This document shows, piece after piece, positions 1 to 10,130 of a DNA stretch of 64,000 nt. How positions within the stretch are numbered: the stretch's first letter is position 1; each line of letters begins with the position of its first letter. Below the pieces are notes generated by a model. That model was not told the DNA's origin. It did no database searches and worked only from the letters and a program-made list of their open reading frames with translations. Position numbers and translations under genes: made by a program. This DNA comes from Diospyros lotus (taxonomy: Eukaryota > Streptophyta > Magnoliopsida > Ericales > Ebenaceae): contig NC_068351.1 in the NCBI RefSeq assembly GCF_014633365.1, forward strand, positions 19,891,366-19,955,365. Direction: 5' to 3'.

Positions 1-523
1 ATGCGGAAATGAGAATATTTCTTGCAGAAAGAGAAATGAACTTTTGTTCCACAACCCGATCAAGAAAAGAGAGCAACCCATCAAAAAAATGGTTAATATT
101 TAAAAGTCCAATGGGTTTGGTATGGAGATTGCTCTTGGCCCAGGAGATTATACAAAAGATTTCTTCAAGTGTACCAAAACCTCCTGGCAAAGCAATGAAG
201 GCGTCTGACTGATAAATCTTACAAGCCATGCACTCAGACATAGAAGTCGTTCTTATAAGTTGACCTCGTGTGTACCCGAAAATCTGTGGATCAGCCAAAG
301 GGATTGGCATAATACCTACCACATATGATTGCCCAAGATGTGCAACCTGTGAAACACATCCATTCAATCCACGACTTCCCCCTCCATAGACCAAATTAAT
401 TTTTCTCTCTCCCAATTTTATGCCAAGTTCGCTTGCTGCAAGTGTGTAACAAATATCGCTCCCAGGTTGAGAGCCACATAGTAAACATATGGTATTGATT
501 CGACGAACTGGCTGGCCTTCCAT
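1..523 (-). CDS. LOG-like cytokinin riboside 5'-monophosphate phosphoribohydrolase, retrotransposon-borne, C-terminus off window
   Basis: The frame opens at an ATG at 523-521 and stays open for at least 174 codons to the window edge, without introns. LOG enzymes release active cytokinin bases from nucleoside monophosphates in the cytosol. Family marks seen: an N-terminal Rossmann-type start (ICLLCGSQPG, about residues 12-21), YGGGSRGLNG (about 46-55), and the nucleotide-binding motif PGGFGTLEE (113-121), followed by IISWAKSNLHTKPIGLLN. Judged by the broken second copy, full length is about 189 residues, slightly shorter than the usual 200-220 because the C-terminal tail is missing. Plant LOG genes normally have several introns, so an intronless copy points to capture through RNA. 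Where canonical LOGs have MHxRKAEM, this protein reads MSECMACK, so the usual Arg appears replaced. Catalytic activity is therefore uncertain. Confidence 0.85.
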   Translation of the reverse strand, partial: MEGQPVRRINTICLLCGSQPGSDICYTLAASELGIKLGERKINLVYGGGSRGLNGCVSQVAHLGQSYVVGIMPIPLADPQIFGYTRGQLIRTTSMSECMACKIYQSDAFIALPGGFGTLEEIFCIISWAKSNLHTKPIGLLNINHFFDGLLSFLDRVVEQKFISLSARNILISA

Positions 524-708
524 TTATGTTAGTTCTTTATGTATGCCCTGAAAGTAGAACTGGTTAAAGAGGTTTGGCAATCAAAAGTAACTACATAGAA
601 ATTCAACAATAAATAAACATAAACAAAAATCATGCGTATATACAAGTAGTTGTGATTGTGGCTCACATCTTCCTCTGGTTTTACGTCCAAAAACGGCTTA
701 AACACCTT

Positions 709-1254
709 CTATGAAGCGGGGATAGGCTTCCCATCCAATTTTCTTATAGATTGGAAAACAGGGTCAATTATAGTCAGATTCCCAAGACTATAGCATTGGT
801 GGTCACTTCTAAATTGGGTCCATAAAGCAAGAATTTCTCGCTGCACTATTCCACACGGATGCGTCTCAAGAGTCAATCGGATATCATCCAAAGACTCCTT
901 ACTCAGCCCATCCTTTATGAAACAAATTTTATCATCTCGATTTATGGAAGTAAACCCCACAGATTTGCATCGTGTGTTACAAGTCCATCGAGCACATTTG
1001 TGACAACCATTTAATCTTTTCGCTCTTCTTTTTTTCGAAAAACTACTCTTTCCCAATCCTGAAAAATGCTTAAAACTAGGTGAGGTTTCGCCAAGAAATC
1101 GAACTTTTGCTTCAATTAACCAGCGAATATCCTCAGGGATATTTTTATACATCAACATCCGAAGTCTTTCACACCTAGTGGCATAAATCTTTTTTAAATC
1201 ATTTTGTGGGAGAGATGGATAGTACTTGTGAATTTTCAAGAGCTGAAGATCCAT
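709..1254 (-). CDS. Conserved ORF of unknown function with a cysteine cluster, retrotransposon-borne
   Basis: A 181-codon frame starting MDLQLLKIHKYYPSLPQNDL. I do not recognise the family. It is rich in Lys and Arg in the middle (FSKKRRAKRL) and has a tight cluster CHKCARWTCNTRC (C-x2-C-x4-C-x3-C) that could bind zinc, then a C-terminal half with ILALWTQFRSDHQCYSL. It does not look like the CCHC knuckle of gag. A diverged copy occupies the same place in the second element (53390-53974), upstream of LOG in both. It may be a captured host gene or host gene fragment. A frame running KVFKPFLDVKPEED continues past the stop and is offset by one base between the two copies, so the original C-terminus may have been longer. 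Confidence 0.55.
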   Translation of the reverse strand: MDLQLLKIHKYYPSLPQNDLKKIYATRCERLRMLMYKNIPEDIRWLIEAKVRFLGETSPSFKHFSGLGKSSFSKKRRAKRLNGCHKCARWTCNTRCKSVGFTSINRDDKICFIKDGLSKESLDDIRLTLETHPCGIVQREILALWTQFRSDHQCYSLGNLTIIDPVFQSIRKLDGKPIPAS

Positions 1255-1410
1255 TTTTTTAAAACAGAACTATAGTAAAAGAGAAATAAAACAAAATTAT
1301 GAATCTTACAAAAGGAACGAGAGTACCTGATCGGAGAACAACACAAAGGAGAGAAGACTGAGCTCAAAGAAGTGTGGCTTGCCTCATGCAGATACAGGTC
1401 TCTTATAGGG
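1255..1410 (-). promoter_or_regulatory. TATA-like box and leader upstream of the cysteine-cluster ORF
   Basis: On the minus strand CCCTATAAGA lies at 1410-1401, about 150 bp before the ORF start at 1254. The box is also present in the second copy near 54070-54085. Between box and ATG there is a possible very short intron (GTACTC at 1326 to ACTATAG at 1270, 57 bp); both splice-like signals recur in the other copy. Another splice-like pair (GTGAGC near 663, TTTCAG near 550) lies between this ORF and LOG. These suggest a captured transcription unit with its own promoter, but this is inference, and 57 bp is short for a plant intron. Confidence 0.3.
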
Positions 1411-1479
1411 CTGTGGAAGTCACCATTCCAACAACCACACTTGGCTCGAGGCGTGCCACAAGTGCAGGGTCACGTCTGG

Positions 1480-1600
1480 CGTCTCCTTTTTTCAACATTC
1501 GGCATCTCCTTTTACAACTTTCGGCGTCTCCTTTTTCAACTTTCGGCATTTATTTTTCAACGCTTGATGTTTCTTTTTCTTTATAGGGTATTGTGTCCTT
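1480..1600. repeat. Degenerate ~25-bp tandem repeat (TTTTTCAAC + TTCGGC)
   Basis: About four to five imperfect copies of a unit like CGGCGTCTCCTTTTTCAACT lie upstream of the unknown ORF. A shorter version is at about 54160-54215 in the second element. The overlapping reading frames at 1372-1764 are low-complexity and are not treated as genes. Confidence 0.55.
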
Positions 1601-1743
1601 TTTCTTTATTGGGCAGTATGATTGCACTGCCCCAGAAAAGTGGTTGCCGTCAGCGATATGTCTGTCTCCCTCTTTTCTCTATCTTTTTTTCTTTTGTGTA
1701 TATATATATATATATTTATATTTATTTATTACAAAAACAAATT

Positions 1744-2748
1744 TTATTTTATTATATATTTTAAAATATTTTTTAAGAGTTTTTTTCTTTTCTTCCAGTT
1801 AAGAATCAAATAAGTGGTTGCCCACCTATTCGTATAATAACTCACATTCATTACACCACTTTTAAAGTTATTTTCAAAATTATGTAAATTGATTTTTCTC
1901 ATAAATGCACATACATATTTTGAAAATATGTCATCCGGAGGTGTTGGCTTTATTACATCAAAGTACGACACAACAATTCGCACAAACACTTCACACATGT
2001 CTGGTTTAATTTGATCCCCAATAATATAGACTAGCCTAAAAGACATAAATTTAGGCTCAAGTTTGGCTAGGCCCATGGTATCTTCACATTTGGGCTCTTG
2101 GGTTTTATCCTTTTCTTTCTCCCAGGCTTCTTCTTTTCTCACATCATTTTGGTCCAATTTTTCTTCTATGATTGCTCGTACCATCCTAGGGTCATCAGAT
2201 TTCTCAATTGGTTCATCATTCATAGGGAGGGGTGTAAATTGGAACGGCTCTTGACCTATGGGTGAATTGAATGACGATTCCTCCCCAAGACATTGACCTA
2301 TGAAATTTTGACTGGGTTGGTTTGGAAACTCGCCAGGTTCACTCACGCTCAAGGTCTGTGTAAACTCGGTCAATTGTTCTAAAATGTCACCTATGGCCTT
2401 AGTGGTTTGTTCTTAAAGTTCAACCACTTGTGCGTTAAAACTCATTTGACCTTGCATAAACTCCTGAAGGGTGTCCTCTAAAAATTTTTCATCCCGAGGT
2501 TGATAAGCATTAGATCTAACCCCTTGTTCTAACTCAAATTGGTGAGGTGGTGGAGGAAAAGGCTCATGAGATTGGAACACAGAGTCATTGTTCCAAGGAT
2601 AATTCCAATGATCATAGGAATTGGGGTAATCAGTGTAAAGATCTGGGTTGTAGCCCGACATATAAGAATTCTCCCTCTGACTCTGGTCAAAAGAAAACCT
2701 CCCCTCGCTAGGATCGGGATGGCCAAATGCATTAGAAGTCATAGACAT
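1744..2748 (-). pseudogene. gag-linker-like ORF, interrupted by one stop
   Basis: Two in-phase blocks, 2748-2413 and 2373-1744, are separated by a TAA at 2413-2415. The first begins MSMTSNAFGHPDPSEGRFSF and contains LEDTLQEFMQGQMSFNAQ. The second contains EQLTEFTQTLSVSEPGEFPN. This arrangement (short helical stretch, then an LP/FP-N-Q stretch) resembles the region between gag and protease in plant Athila/Tat-type Ty3/gypsy elements. The retrotransposon gag core itself is not seen. In the second copy (56345-57015) the 2413 codon is sense but a different codon is a stop, so both copies decayed independently. The 3' third (about 2060 to 1744) is not recognised. Assignment to gag is by pattern only. 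Confidence 0.55.
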
Positions 2749-3042
2749 GCTAAAATACTAAGACATAGAGAATATGGAATGACAATTCAACGGTAGATAA
2801 TGATGCTAATGAATCAATTAATGTTTCAATAATCATACCTGACCGTAATCTCTTGCACTGTTTAGTAACTAAAAGTTATCTAAATTTTTTTAAATTTAAT
2901 TTTTTAAAATTATTTTTAATTTATATTTTTTATTATTTTTTATTTATATTTTTTTCCAAATATATATTTTATATATATATATATTTTGAAAATAATTTTT
3001 TTAATATTTTTTTTAAACAACAAAATTCAACCAAATTTAATC

Positions 3043-3060
3043 TCCCCGGCAACGGCGCCA
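3043..3060 (-). other. Primer-binding site (tRNA-Asp type) of copy A
   Basis: The minus strand reads TGGCGCCGTTGCCGGGGA, the PBS widely found in plant Athila-like Ty3/gypsy elements. It sits 5 bp inside the LTR end at 3066, and fixes the element's orientation as minus. Confidence 0.9.
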
Positions 3061-4262
3061 AAAACTGACTGCTACACTACCCTGCACATTTATTTATCAA
3101 AACTACAACTAAATTCATCAGACGTCAATCCTTTTATTAAAACAGGTGTAGGGCGATTATACTCGCCAGTGTGCGAGTGTGCGTGTAGTACAATTTTAAA
3201 TTTATATTTCGGTAAGTCCGAGTCGGTTCACATGGAGATTATTTATGGTTGAAAGTAAAAATCATAAAATATTTGAGTTTAGGAGGTAATTAAGATGATC
3301 TAAAGACAATAATTAAAGCTAAACTAATACTGAATTTAAGTAGCTTGGGTCAAGACAATTTCAGTGCCAAAACTAATTAATTCCCGATTTAATAAAAAAG
3401 ATCAGTAATATTCATCTGAATTAAGTTTTGCAGCTCTGTCAGTAATTTTAAGTTCAAGATAATGGTAATTCTTGTTTAAGCAATCTCCATACATGGCATG
3501 AAAATTCTAAGTTAAGTAATTACCATAAATTGAATTATATTCCAGACAGAAGTTATAGATATAGATTAATCATTTGGGTTTGGGTATGAAAACATTTCCA
3601 GGTCTAGCAATCTCCATACGTGGCATGAAAATTCTAAGTTAGGCTTATACTTCAATCCAAACTTAAAGATACACTATACCCACGCTGCTCAAATTAAATC
3701 AAATTAATATTACATACTTGAAGCGTAACTTTCTTTAGAAATCATTGGCGTTAGACACTGTCTTTGCCTTAACCCAAGATTGGTTTTAGCTACTTATCTT
3801 CATTTTTAAATAAATTGGCAGGAATTTAAATGACGAAAATTAAAAAACAGTATTTAAAAGACTATTTTTTAACCGACCATATAGGCGGTATATAATGAAA
3901 AGACAATAATTGAAAGACTATTTTTTAACCGACCATATAGGCGATATATAATGAAAAGACAATATTTAAAGACAATATTCAACCGACCATATAGGCGGTA
4001 TATAATAAAAAGACAATCTGAATAACATAATACAACTATATGGAAACAAAAGTTGAAGATTTAAGAGAGAAATTCTAAGAACGAAACTATATAGAAACTA
4101 AAGTTGAAAATTTAAGAGAGAAATCTAAAGATCACAACTATACTTTTATTATCAGAAAATCCAATCCTTACAAATGCACCCTAAGTGCTCTATTTATAGG
4201 CTAGAAAATGTAATGGAAACTATTCAATTATATAATTTAATAATACAAAATATCTAATTAAT

Positions 4263-4400
4263 GATGTAAGCGATGATGTAATTCCAACTCATGATGTAAG
4301 CGATGATGTCACTCCAACCCATGATGTAAGCGATGATGTCACTCCAACCCATGATGTAAGCGATGATGTTATGTGACAACCCATGATGTAAGCGATGATG
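4263..4400. repeat. 30-bp tandem repeat inside LTR A (GATGTAAGCGATGATGT)
   Basis: Four to five copies of a unit of about 30 bp containing CATGATGTAAGCGATGATGT. LTR C keeps about two units near 58548-58590 and LTR B lacks them, so the repeat number varies between copies of one LTR family. Confidence 0.85.
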
Positions 4401-4424
4401 TTATCAATTTGTGGGACTTGGGCT

Positions 4425-4570
4425 TTTCATGTTTTTTGGCTTGGGCCTTCCTTGTGTTGGGCTTGAGCTTGGGCTTGGGCCTTCATTGTGTTGGGCTTGG
4501 GCTTGGGCTTGGGCCTTCATTGTGTTGGGCTTGGGCCCTCATTGTGTTGGGCTTGGGCCTTGGCTTTCCA
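4425..4570. repeat. GGGCTTGGGCCTTC minisatellite inside LTR A
   Basis: Irregular tandem units of TTGTGTTGGGCTTGGGCCTT. Shorter versions occur at 50530-50630 and 58605-58715 in the sister LTRs. The low-complexity reading frames here are not genes. Confidence 0.8.
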
Positions 4571-4749
4571 TATTTTTATATTATTATATATATTATATTT
4601 ATTTTTTTATATTTTATATATATTTTTATATTAATATTTTAAACATGCACAAAATCACAAAATGCATAATAATATTCAATTTAAACTATTTTAAGATCAA
4701 AATAATGGTGAAATTATAACAAAATTTTTACAAAATTGATCACTAATCA

Positions 4750-5941
4750 GCTATCGACCATTCCACTTTATTTCCATCCTATACTTTCTTTAATGCTTAT
4801 ATTTTTCCTCAATCATCATGTTAATTGTTAGTATGTTCTTTCATGGATTATAATATGGATTGGTTGTTGTTGGGGAAGGGCAAAAACATACTCATGTATA
4901 TAAGTTGGGTATCTCTATGGTCTTGCATGAGTCTATATATGCATTGAAATTGACTTATGTATGTATGTATGATGAGAATATATATATAAAGCTATGTTGA
5001 GTATTGTCTTAGAGAGATTATATGTAACATCCCGCATTGAGCAATAGGAAGGATTAGAACAACTTATCCTGATACGCTTACGCATACTTCCTAGGGGTCA
5101 CCCCGGGAGGTGGGCCGTGACATTATAACTAAAGGAAATCATGTATGTACAAATTATATACCTGAGTAAGTTCTATTTCCTCTTTTCTCTCTCTATTTAT
5201 ACAAGTTCATTTTCCTTTCTTGGTTCATATGTAAGTCTCCTTCTTCTTCTCTTTAAAAATGCTGGTTCCTTCATTTTGTTTGAGGATTGGTTCATAAAAA
5301 AATCATTTTTGGTCTTGGTTGGCCATGCTTCCATATTATCTCCCAATTTGTGGGTTTCTTGAAATATTGAAAAGTCTTGTTAAGAGTCTCCATAGGGTTT
5401 GATTCACCCTATTGTTCTCAAAGGAATGGCGATTTCTTGGTTAGGATTAGAGCAATGCAAATGCTGTTGATTTTATATGCATTATGTTCGATTTCATTTT
5501 CTTGTTTGGTGTTTCAGGAGTTGACTTTCCATGAGTGAGAGTCGACTTTTCAATTGCCAAGAGTCGACTTTCATACCTTCTAAGAGTCGACTTTCAAATC
5601 TCCAAGAGTCGACTTTTCATGTCCAGAACTAACTTTCTGATCCAGATTTTTAGAAAAGTAATTTATAAGTGAATCATAAATAGTTAGGGGCTGTAATTCG
5701 TATATTATTTAAAACATCCTTTTGTTTATTATTAAAACTAAGATAAAGGTGAAATAAAGTAATGTGTTCATGGGTATAAAATGGGCAAGACTTGTGATGT
5801 TGCGTGACGTTATAGAAATGCATTGAAATTGTTTATGTAGATTTGATAAGGAGAATTTATTAATTCAATCATAGGTGAGCATGTGTTGGAATTGTTTAAG
5901 AACTTAGACATGTGTATGTGATCATGTTTGGAATGCCTAAG
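4750..5941. other. Non-coding stretch with LTR-like fragments
   Basis: No convincing gene. A short piece starting TGTAACATCCCGCATTGAGC at about 5022 and ending near GTGACA (about 5124) looks like an LTR-edge fragment. At about 5516-5625 the hexamer GTCGAC inside AGAGTCGACTTT recurs roughly every 25 bp. Similar AGTCGACT repeats occur in the LTRs at 41582-44748 and 58895-62561, so this may be a decayed relative of that family. Confidence 0.45.
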
Positions 5942-7085
5942 TGTAACATCCCGGTAATTTGGGAATAATTAATAACTATTAATTTATTTAGGAATAAGCT
6001 ATTAATGTAATTCAAGTGATTATTAAATGGTTATAAGTTTAAAGGAAATATTAATTTAATTTGTATTAAAAGAAGATATTAAATTAGTTTGTATTTGGGA
6101 AGTGGGAAATTTATTATTGGAAGTCTAGGATATAAGAGTAAATATAGAGTGAGGGGTATTTGTGTCAATTTTCGAAAATGGTGGGGGTGTAAATGTGAAT
6201 TTCCGAAGTGGTCGAGGATGCATTTAAAATTAACTTGATGTGCTTATAGAGTGAGGATGTGGGCTAGCATCGGCGGTTGCGAGCTTGAAAGGGTATGTGG
6301 CAGGACGCGGCTGGGTTCGAGTGGCCGAGGGTACGAGTGAGGCTAGGAGGAAATTTGTGATTTTTTCACCAAGGAGACGCCCAAAACGGCGTCGTTTAAG
6401 GCTGAGGCAGTGGGTTGCGCTAGGCTGCCACGCGGCAGCGTCTGGTGACTGTTCTTTTTGCCTTTTAAGGCCGAGAGAATGGGTTAAATTAGCAGGATTT
6501 TAACAGCAGTTAGAGGGAGAAGTTACAGAGGAAAAATGGCGGCGCAGAAGCTAAAATGAAGGAGAAAATCATGAAGAAATTGGAGAGAAACCCAATTTAA
6601 TTAAAGTTTATAAATTCAGGTAAGTTGTGTGAGTTATGTAAATAAATTTATACGGTTTGAAATTTAATTTAGGGTGCAAATTTATTAATTTTGGTTGATT
6701 ATACTATTGTTACACAGCGTGTATTAATTTAGCGACGAGTAAGCGTATTAACACCGAGAACAGTTAATTTAAGACAAGCTTTCTACTCCCCTTGCGATTC
6801 TCATTCGATTTATGAATTTTATGTCCTCCCTCAACCCGATTTGGTTATAGAAATTAATTGTGAACGTTATAGTTAATTATTATCTGAATTTTATTAAATT
6901 AAATTAAATAGGAAACTTTTAGGATTTAATTCTATAAATGCTTACGGGGTATTGTATCGCCCCTACTTCCTTGGGAATGATGTCGAACCTGGTTTGGGCT
7001 AGGTTCTTAGTGAGTTAATTATAGTTGTGAGTACCCTCTGGGCGAGTTGTGGTAATTGGGAGTCTTGGGGTTTTATTTGTGTGAG
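5942..7085 (+). repeat. Truncated LTR (5' half), same family as the solo LTR at 10131-12855
   Basis: It begins TGTAACATCCCGGTAATTTG. Similarity to the inverted copy that starts at 12855 can be followed to GTGTGAGTT at about 7084, where the minisatellite starts abruptly. The full LTR is about 2.7 kb, so more than half is missing. A microhomology (GTGAG) sits at the junction. The family resembles long Ty3/gypsy LTRs, but no coding domain is attached. Confidence 0.65.
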
Positions 7086-7435
7086 TTTGTGAGAACAATT
7101 TGAAAACCAAAGCATGAGGGCATAAGAACTGCTCAAAAAGCTAAACTACAGATGTGTGAGAATGGTTTGAAAATTGATGCATGAGGGCGCAAGAACGGTT
7201 TAATAAGGCGAAGTGCAGACGAGTGAGAACGATTTGAAAATCAAAGCACGAGGACGTGAGAATGGTTCAAAAAGCTGAAGTATGGACATGCGAGAACAGT
7301 TTGAAAATCGAAGCACGAGGGCATGAGAACAGTTCAAAAACACCAAAGCACGAATGTGCGAGAATGATTTAAAAATTGAAAAAGCACAAGGGCATGAGAA
7401 CGGTTCAGAAATCAAAATCTCAAAAAGTGTGAGAA
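7086..7435. repeat. Minisatellite array 1 (~67-bp unit built of two ~33-bp halves)
   Basis: Tandem units built around GTGAGAACGGTTCAAAAAGC and GAACGATTTGAAAATC. The unit is about 67 bp and each half resembles the other. The same repeat forms arrays at 9373-10130 and 12861-13385. Reading frames seen on the minus strand (repeated FxPFSHxRA) are repeat artefacts. Confidence 0.85.
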
Positions 7436-9180
7436 TAATCTATCATTAGAAATAAGGATAAGCCACGACACAGTCTATTTTTCCATTTGAGAAACTCAAA
7501 TGAAAGAGTGGAGAGTAATTATTGTGTTATAAGCAAAGGCTCATTGAAAGCCCAAGGGCCCAAAATATCTTTTTGGGCTATAAGGCATAATTTTCCCGTA
7601 TGCAGGGCGAGAGGGCCGCACACAAATGAGCAAACTAGATAACTCTGACCTCCAAAAATTTCTCTAAGAAGATAAACAATTATCCATTAAGAATTCTAAT
7701 TGTAAAAGAATTTTGAAATATTGGGATAAACAATCATCCATAAGAAATTTCATTCCCAAAATAGGCAAGATAAACATCATTTATAAAAGATAGATGTCAT
7801 CTATAACAATTCTGATTCTAATTAGACTAAGATTAATAAGATAAACATTATCTGTAATAATCCTAATCTCAAATTAATTAAGATTACTCCATATTCTTTT
7901 ATAAATAAGCAGTCACTTATTCTTAAATTGTACGTCTCTAATACTAGTTTTAATACAATTCTCATGATTTTTAATGTCTGAGTTAAGTATCAGAGTGTTT
8001 GCGAGAGAATCTCCTCGCGTCTTCTAATTGTTTATTTTTTAGATGTTGAGGCGGTTTAATGACAATGTTTCCAGTCAAATAAATTCATTGTTGTATCCAT
8101 ACAATAACATTAACCAAAATTTTACTACAAATATTATATATATATGGGAATATGTACATATATTTGTATAGAATCTTCAAAATCTCTAGATTATGGTAAA
8201 TTCGTCAAACTTAAGTAAACAATAAAAAAAATATGAAGTTTTTAACTTTATCTCAATTTTATGATTAACTTTCTGTTTTCTTAATGGTATACTCAATTTT
8301 ATGTTTAATTTTGCTTTTATAATGAATAAAATGGATTTGAATGTGAATACAAATGGAAGGTGGATTTATACTTAGTGTTGCCAAATAGGTCGAGTGACTT
8401 GTGAGCTCACTTGGGTTATCCTATGACGAGTCAAGCTAAGTTCAATTGGTTAAGTAGATAAGATCGAGCTGAGTTTACTAGCCCGCTAGCTCAGTCTCTT
8501 AGGCCTAACCTAAATGTATTTTTTAAATAGAATGTTATAATTTTTTTTTGCAACTTTGATTTTAAAACTTTTATATATAGTTTAATAAGTCTTACCATTT
8601 GAAAAATTATAAATTATAAAAAAAATCACAACATAAACAATGACAATAAGTAAACAATACATAAACATTATTTATATGATCATTTTTTAAGCATTAATTA
8701 ACAGAGTGGAAGCTCAAAAATTATATTTCATAATCAATAACCTAAAAGAATTTTGTATCTCATACACAATTATATATAGTTATGTACAAAAAACTATATT
8801 CACATTAAAAAACTGCAAAGTATATATTTGTTGAATGAGAAACCTTTTATAATTGTTTAATTTTTATAAAATTTAAATAATTTTTTATGTGTAATGGGTT
8901 CGGGCCCATGATTGAATCAATGCCCATTTCTAAAAGAGCCCCAAAGACCATAGATAAAATAAAGAGAGAAAGTCACAAAGGGCTTGGGAGACATAAAAGT
9001 CTTAGCAGACCTTCATGGTGGAAACCTAGAAGTCAAAGTTTCTTGGGAAGACCCCTTCCATTGGAATTCAAAAATTCTCTCCCCACAAAACCTCTCCCAT
9101 GAGGTATTTTTAAGGCAAACACGCAAATCTTTACCTTCACAATCTTCTCCTTAAAAGTTGGAACAACTAATCTTGAGATG
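7436..9180. repeat. Unit X, copy 1: LTR-like non-coding segment
   Basis: It matches 13386-13453 plus 15031-16745 at high similarity throughout. It holds TATAAATAAGCAGTCACTTA near 7910 followed by GTCTGAGTTAAGTATCAGAG near 7975, an arrangement typical of the 3' end of Tat-like Ty3/gypsy LTRs. From about 8369 an AT-rich tail starts with TAGTGTTGCCAAATAGGTCG. No gene is supported. Confidence 0.55.
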
Positions 9181-9372
9181 TCCAGGGGTCAATACCTAAG
9201 TGACTCGCTTTGGACACACGTGGATGTTGAAAACTATTAAGATGTTTAGGGTTTACTTGAGTCGACGAACGAAGGACTTGCCCCAAACACACACCGATGT
9301 TGAAGACTGTTAAGATGTTTGAGGGTCACTTGCATCAACAGACAAAGGACTTACCCTAAACACAAGTGGATG
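9181..9372. repeat. ~82-bp tandem repeat, about 2.4 copies
   Basis: Units carry AAGGACTTGCCCCAAACACA and GTTAAGATGTTTGAGGGT. The block separates unit X copy 1 from the second minisatellite array. Confidence 0.7.
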
Positions 9373-10130
9373 TCAAAAAGCCAAAGTGCAGATGTGCGAG
9401 AATGGTTTAAACCGAAGCAAGAGGGCATGAGAACGGTTCAAGAAATCAAAGCACGAATGTGCAAGAACGGTTTAAAAATTGAAGTAGGAGAGTGTGAGAA
9501 CGGTCTAAGAAATCGAAGCATAAACATGCGAGAATGGATTAAAAACCAAAGGACACAGGTTCAAGAATGATCCAAATTGAAATGCGAACGTGCGAGAATG
9601 GTTTAAATTAAAGCATGAGAGCATGAGAACGGTTTAAGAAACTGAAGCGCGGAAGTGCGAGAATGGTTTAAACCGAAGCAAGGGTGCGTGAGAACTGTCT
9701 AAGAAATCAAAATGCCAACATGCGAGAACGGTTTAAATCGAACGTGTGAGAATGGTTTAAAAACCCAAGTACTAGGGCGTGAGAATGGTCTAAGAAATCG
9801 AAGCATACAAGAACAGTTTAAATTGAAGCACGAGGGCACAAGAATGGTCCAAGAAACTGTAGTGCGTACATGTGAGAATGGTTTGAAAATTGAAGCATGA
9901 GGGCTCGAAAATGGTTCAAAAAGTCGAAGCACAGATGTGTGAGAACGGATTGAAAACCGAAGCACGTAGATGCGAGAACGGTTCAAAAGGCCAATGCGCG
10001 GAAGTGTGAGAACAAATAGAAAACCAAAGCACGAGGGCACAAGAACGGTTTAAAAAGTTGAAACGTGGATGTGTGAGAACGATTTGAAATCCGAAGCACG
10101 AGGGCATGAGAATGGTTCAAAAAGAAAAAG
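9373..10130. repeat. Minisatellite array 2, left part
   Basis: Same ~67-bp unit as array 1, with more degenerate copies. It ends in AAAAG (10126-10130), the target-site duplication of the solo LTR that follows; the array resumes at 12861. Confidence 0.85.

Larger units (their letters stand above)
1..4749 (-). mobile_element. LTR retrotransposon copy A carrying a LOG-like gene (partial, runs off left edge)
   Basis: Read on the minus strand, the element starts with a 5' LTR (4749 to 3066) and a perfect tRNA-Asp-type primer-binding site (3060 to 3043). A gag-linker-like ORF (about 2748 to 1744), an unknown cysteine-cluster ORF (1254 to 709) and a LOG-like ORF (523 to beyond the edge) follow. 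The 3' part and 3' LTR lie outside the window, so no target-site duplication can be checked; the right flank is GCTAT at 4750-4754. The same order, in the same orientation, recurs in the complete element at 49274-58889, which supports calling this one family. No protease, reverse transcriptase or integrase is seen in the visible part. The PBS and gag-linker style suggest a non-autonomous Athila-like (Ty3/gypsy) derivative; that lineage is an inference. Confidence 0.88.
3066..4749 (-). repeat. 5' LTR of copy A
   Basis: This 1684-bp LTR begins (minus) TGATTAGTGATC at 4749 and ends AGTCA at 3066. It aligns by eye along its length with LTRs at 49274-50807 and 57313-58889. Shared blocks include a polymorphic CCGACCATATAGGCGGT stretch near 3870-4010. 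It is longer than the other two mainly because of extra tandem units at 4263-4400 and 4425-4570. Confidence 0.9.

Noticed and set aside
9..212. Plus-strand frame of 67 codons
   Set aside because: Antisense of the LOG-like frame; no domain.
1372..1764. 130-codon plus-strand frame
   Set aside because: Low-complexity FxF/YIYIY translation of T-rich and TA-repeat DNA; the element reads on the minus strand.
9373..10130. Regularly spaced repeats resembling a CRISPR array
   Set aside because: Plant genome, and the sequence between repeats is itself repeated; it is a minisatellite.
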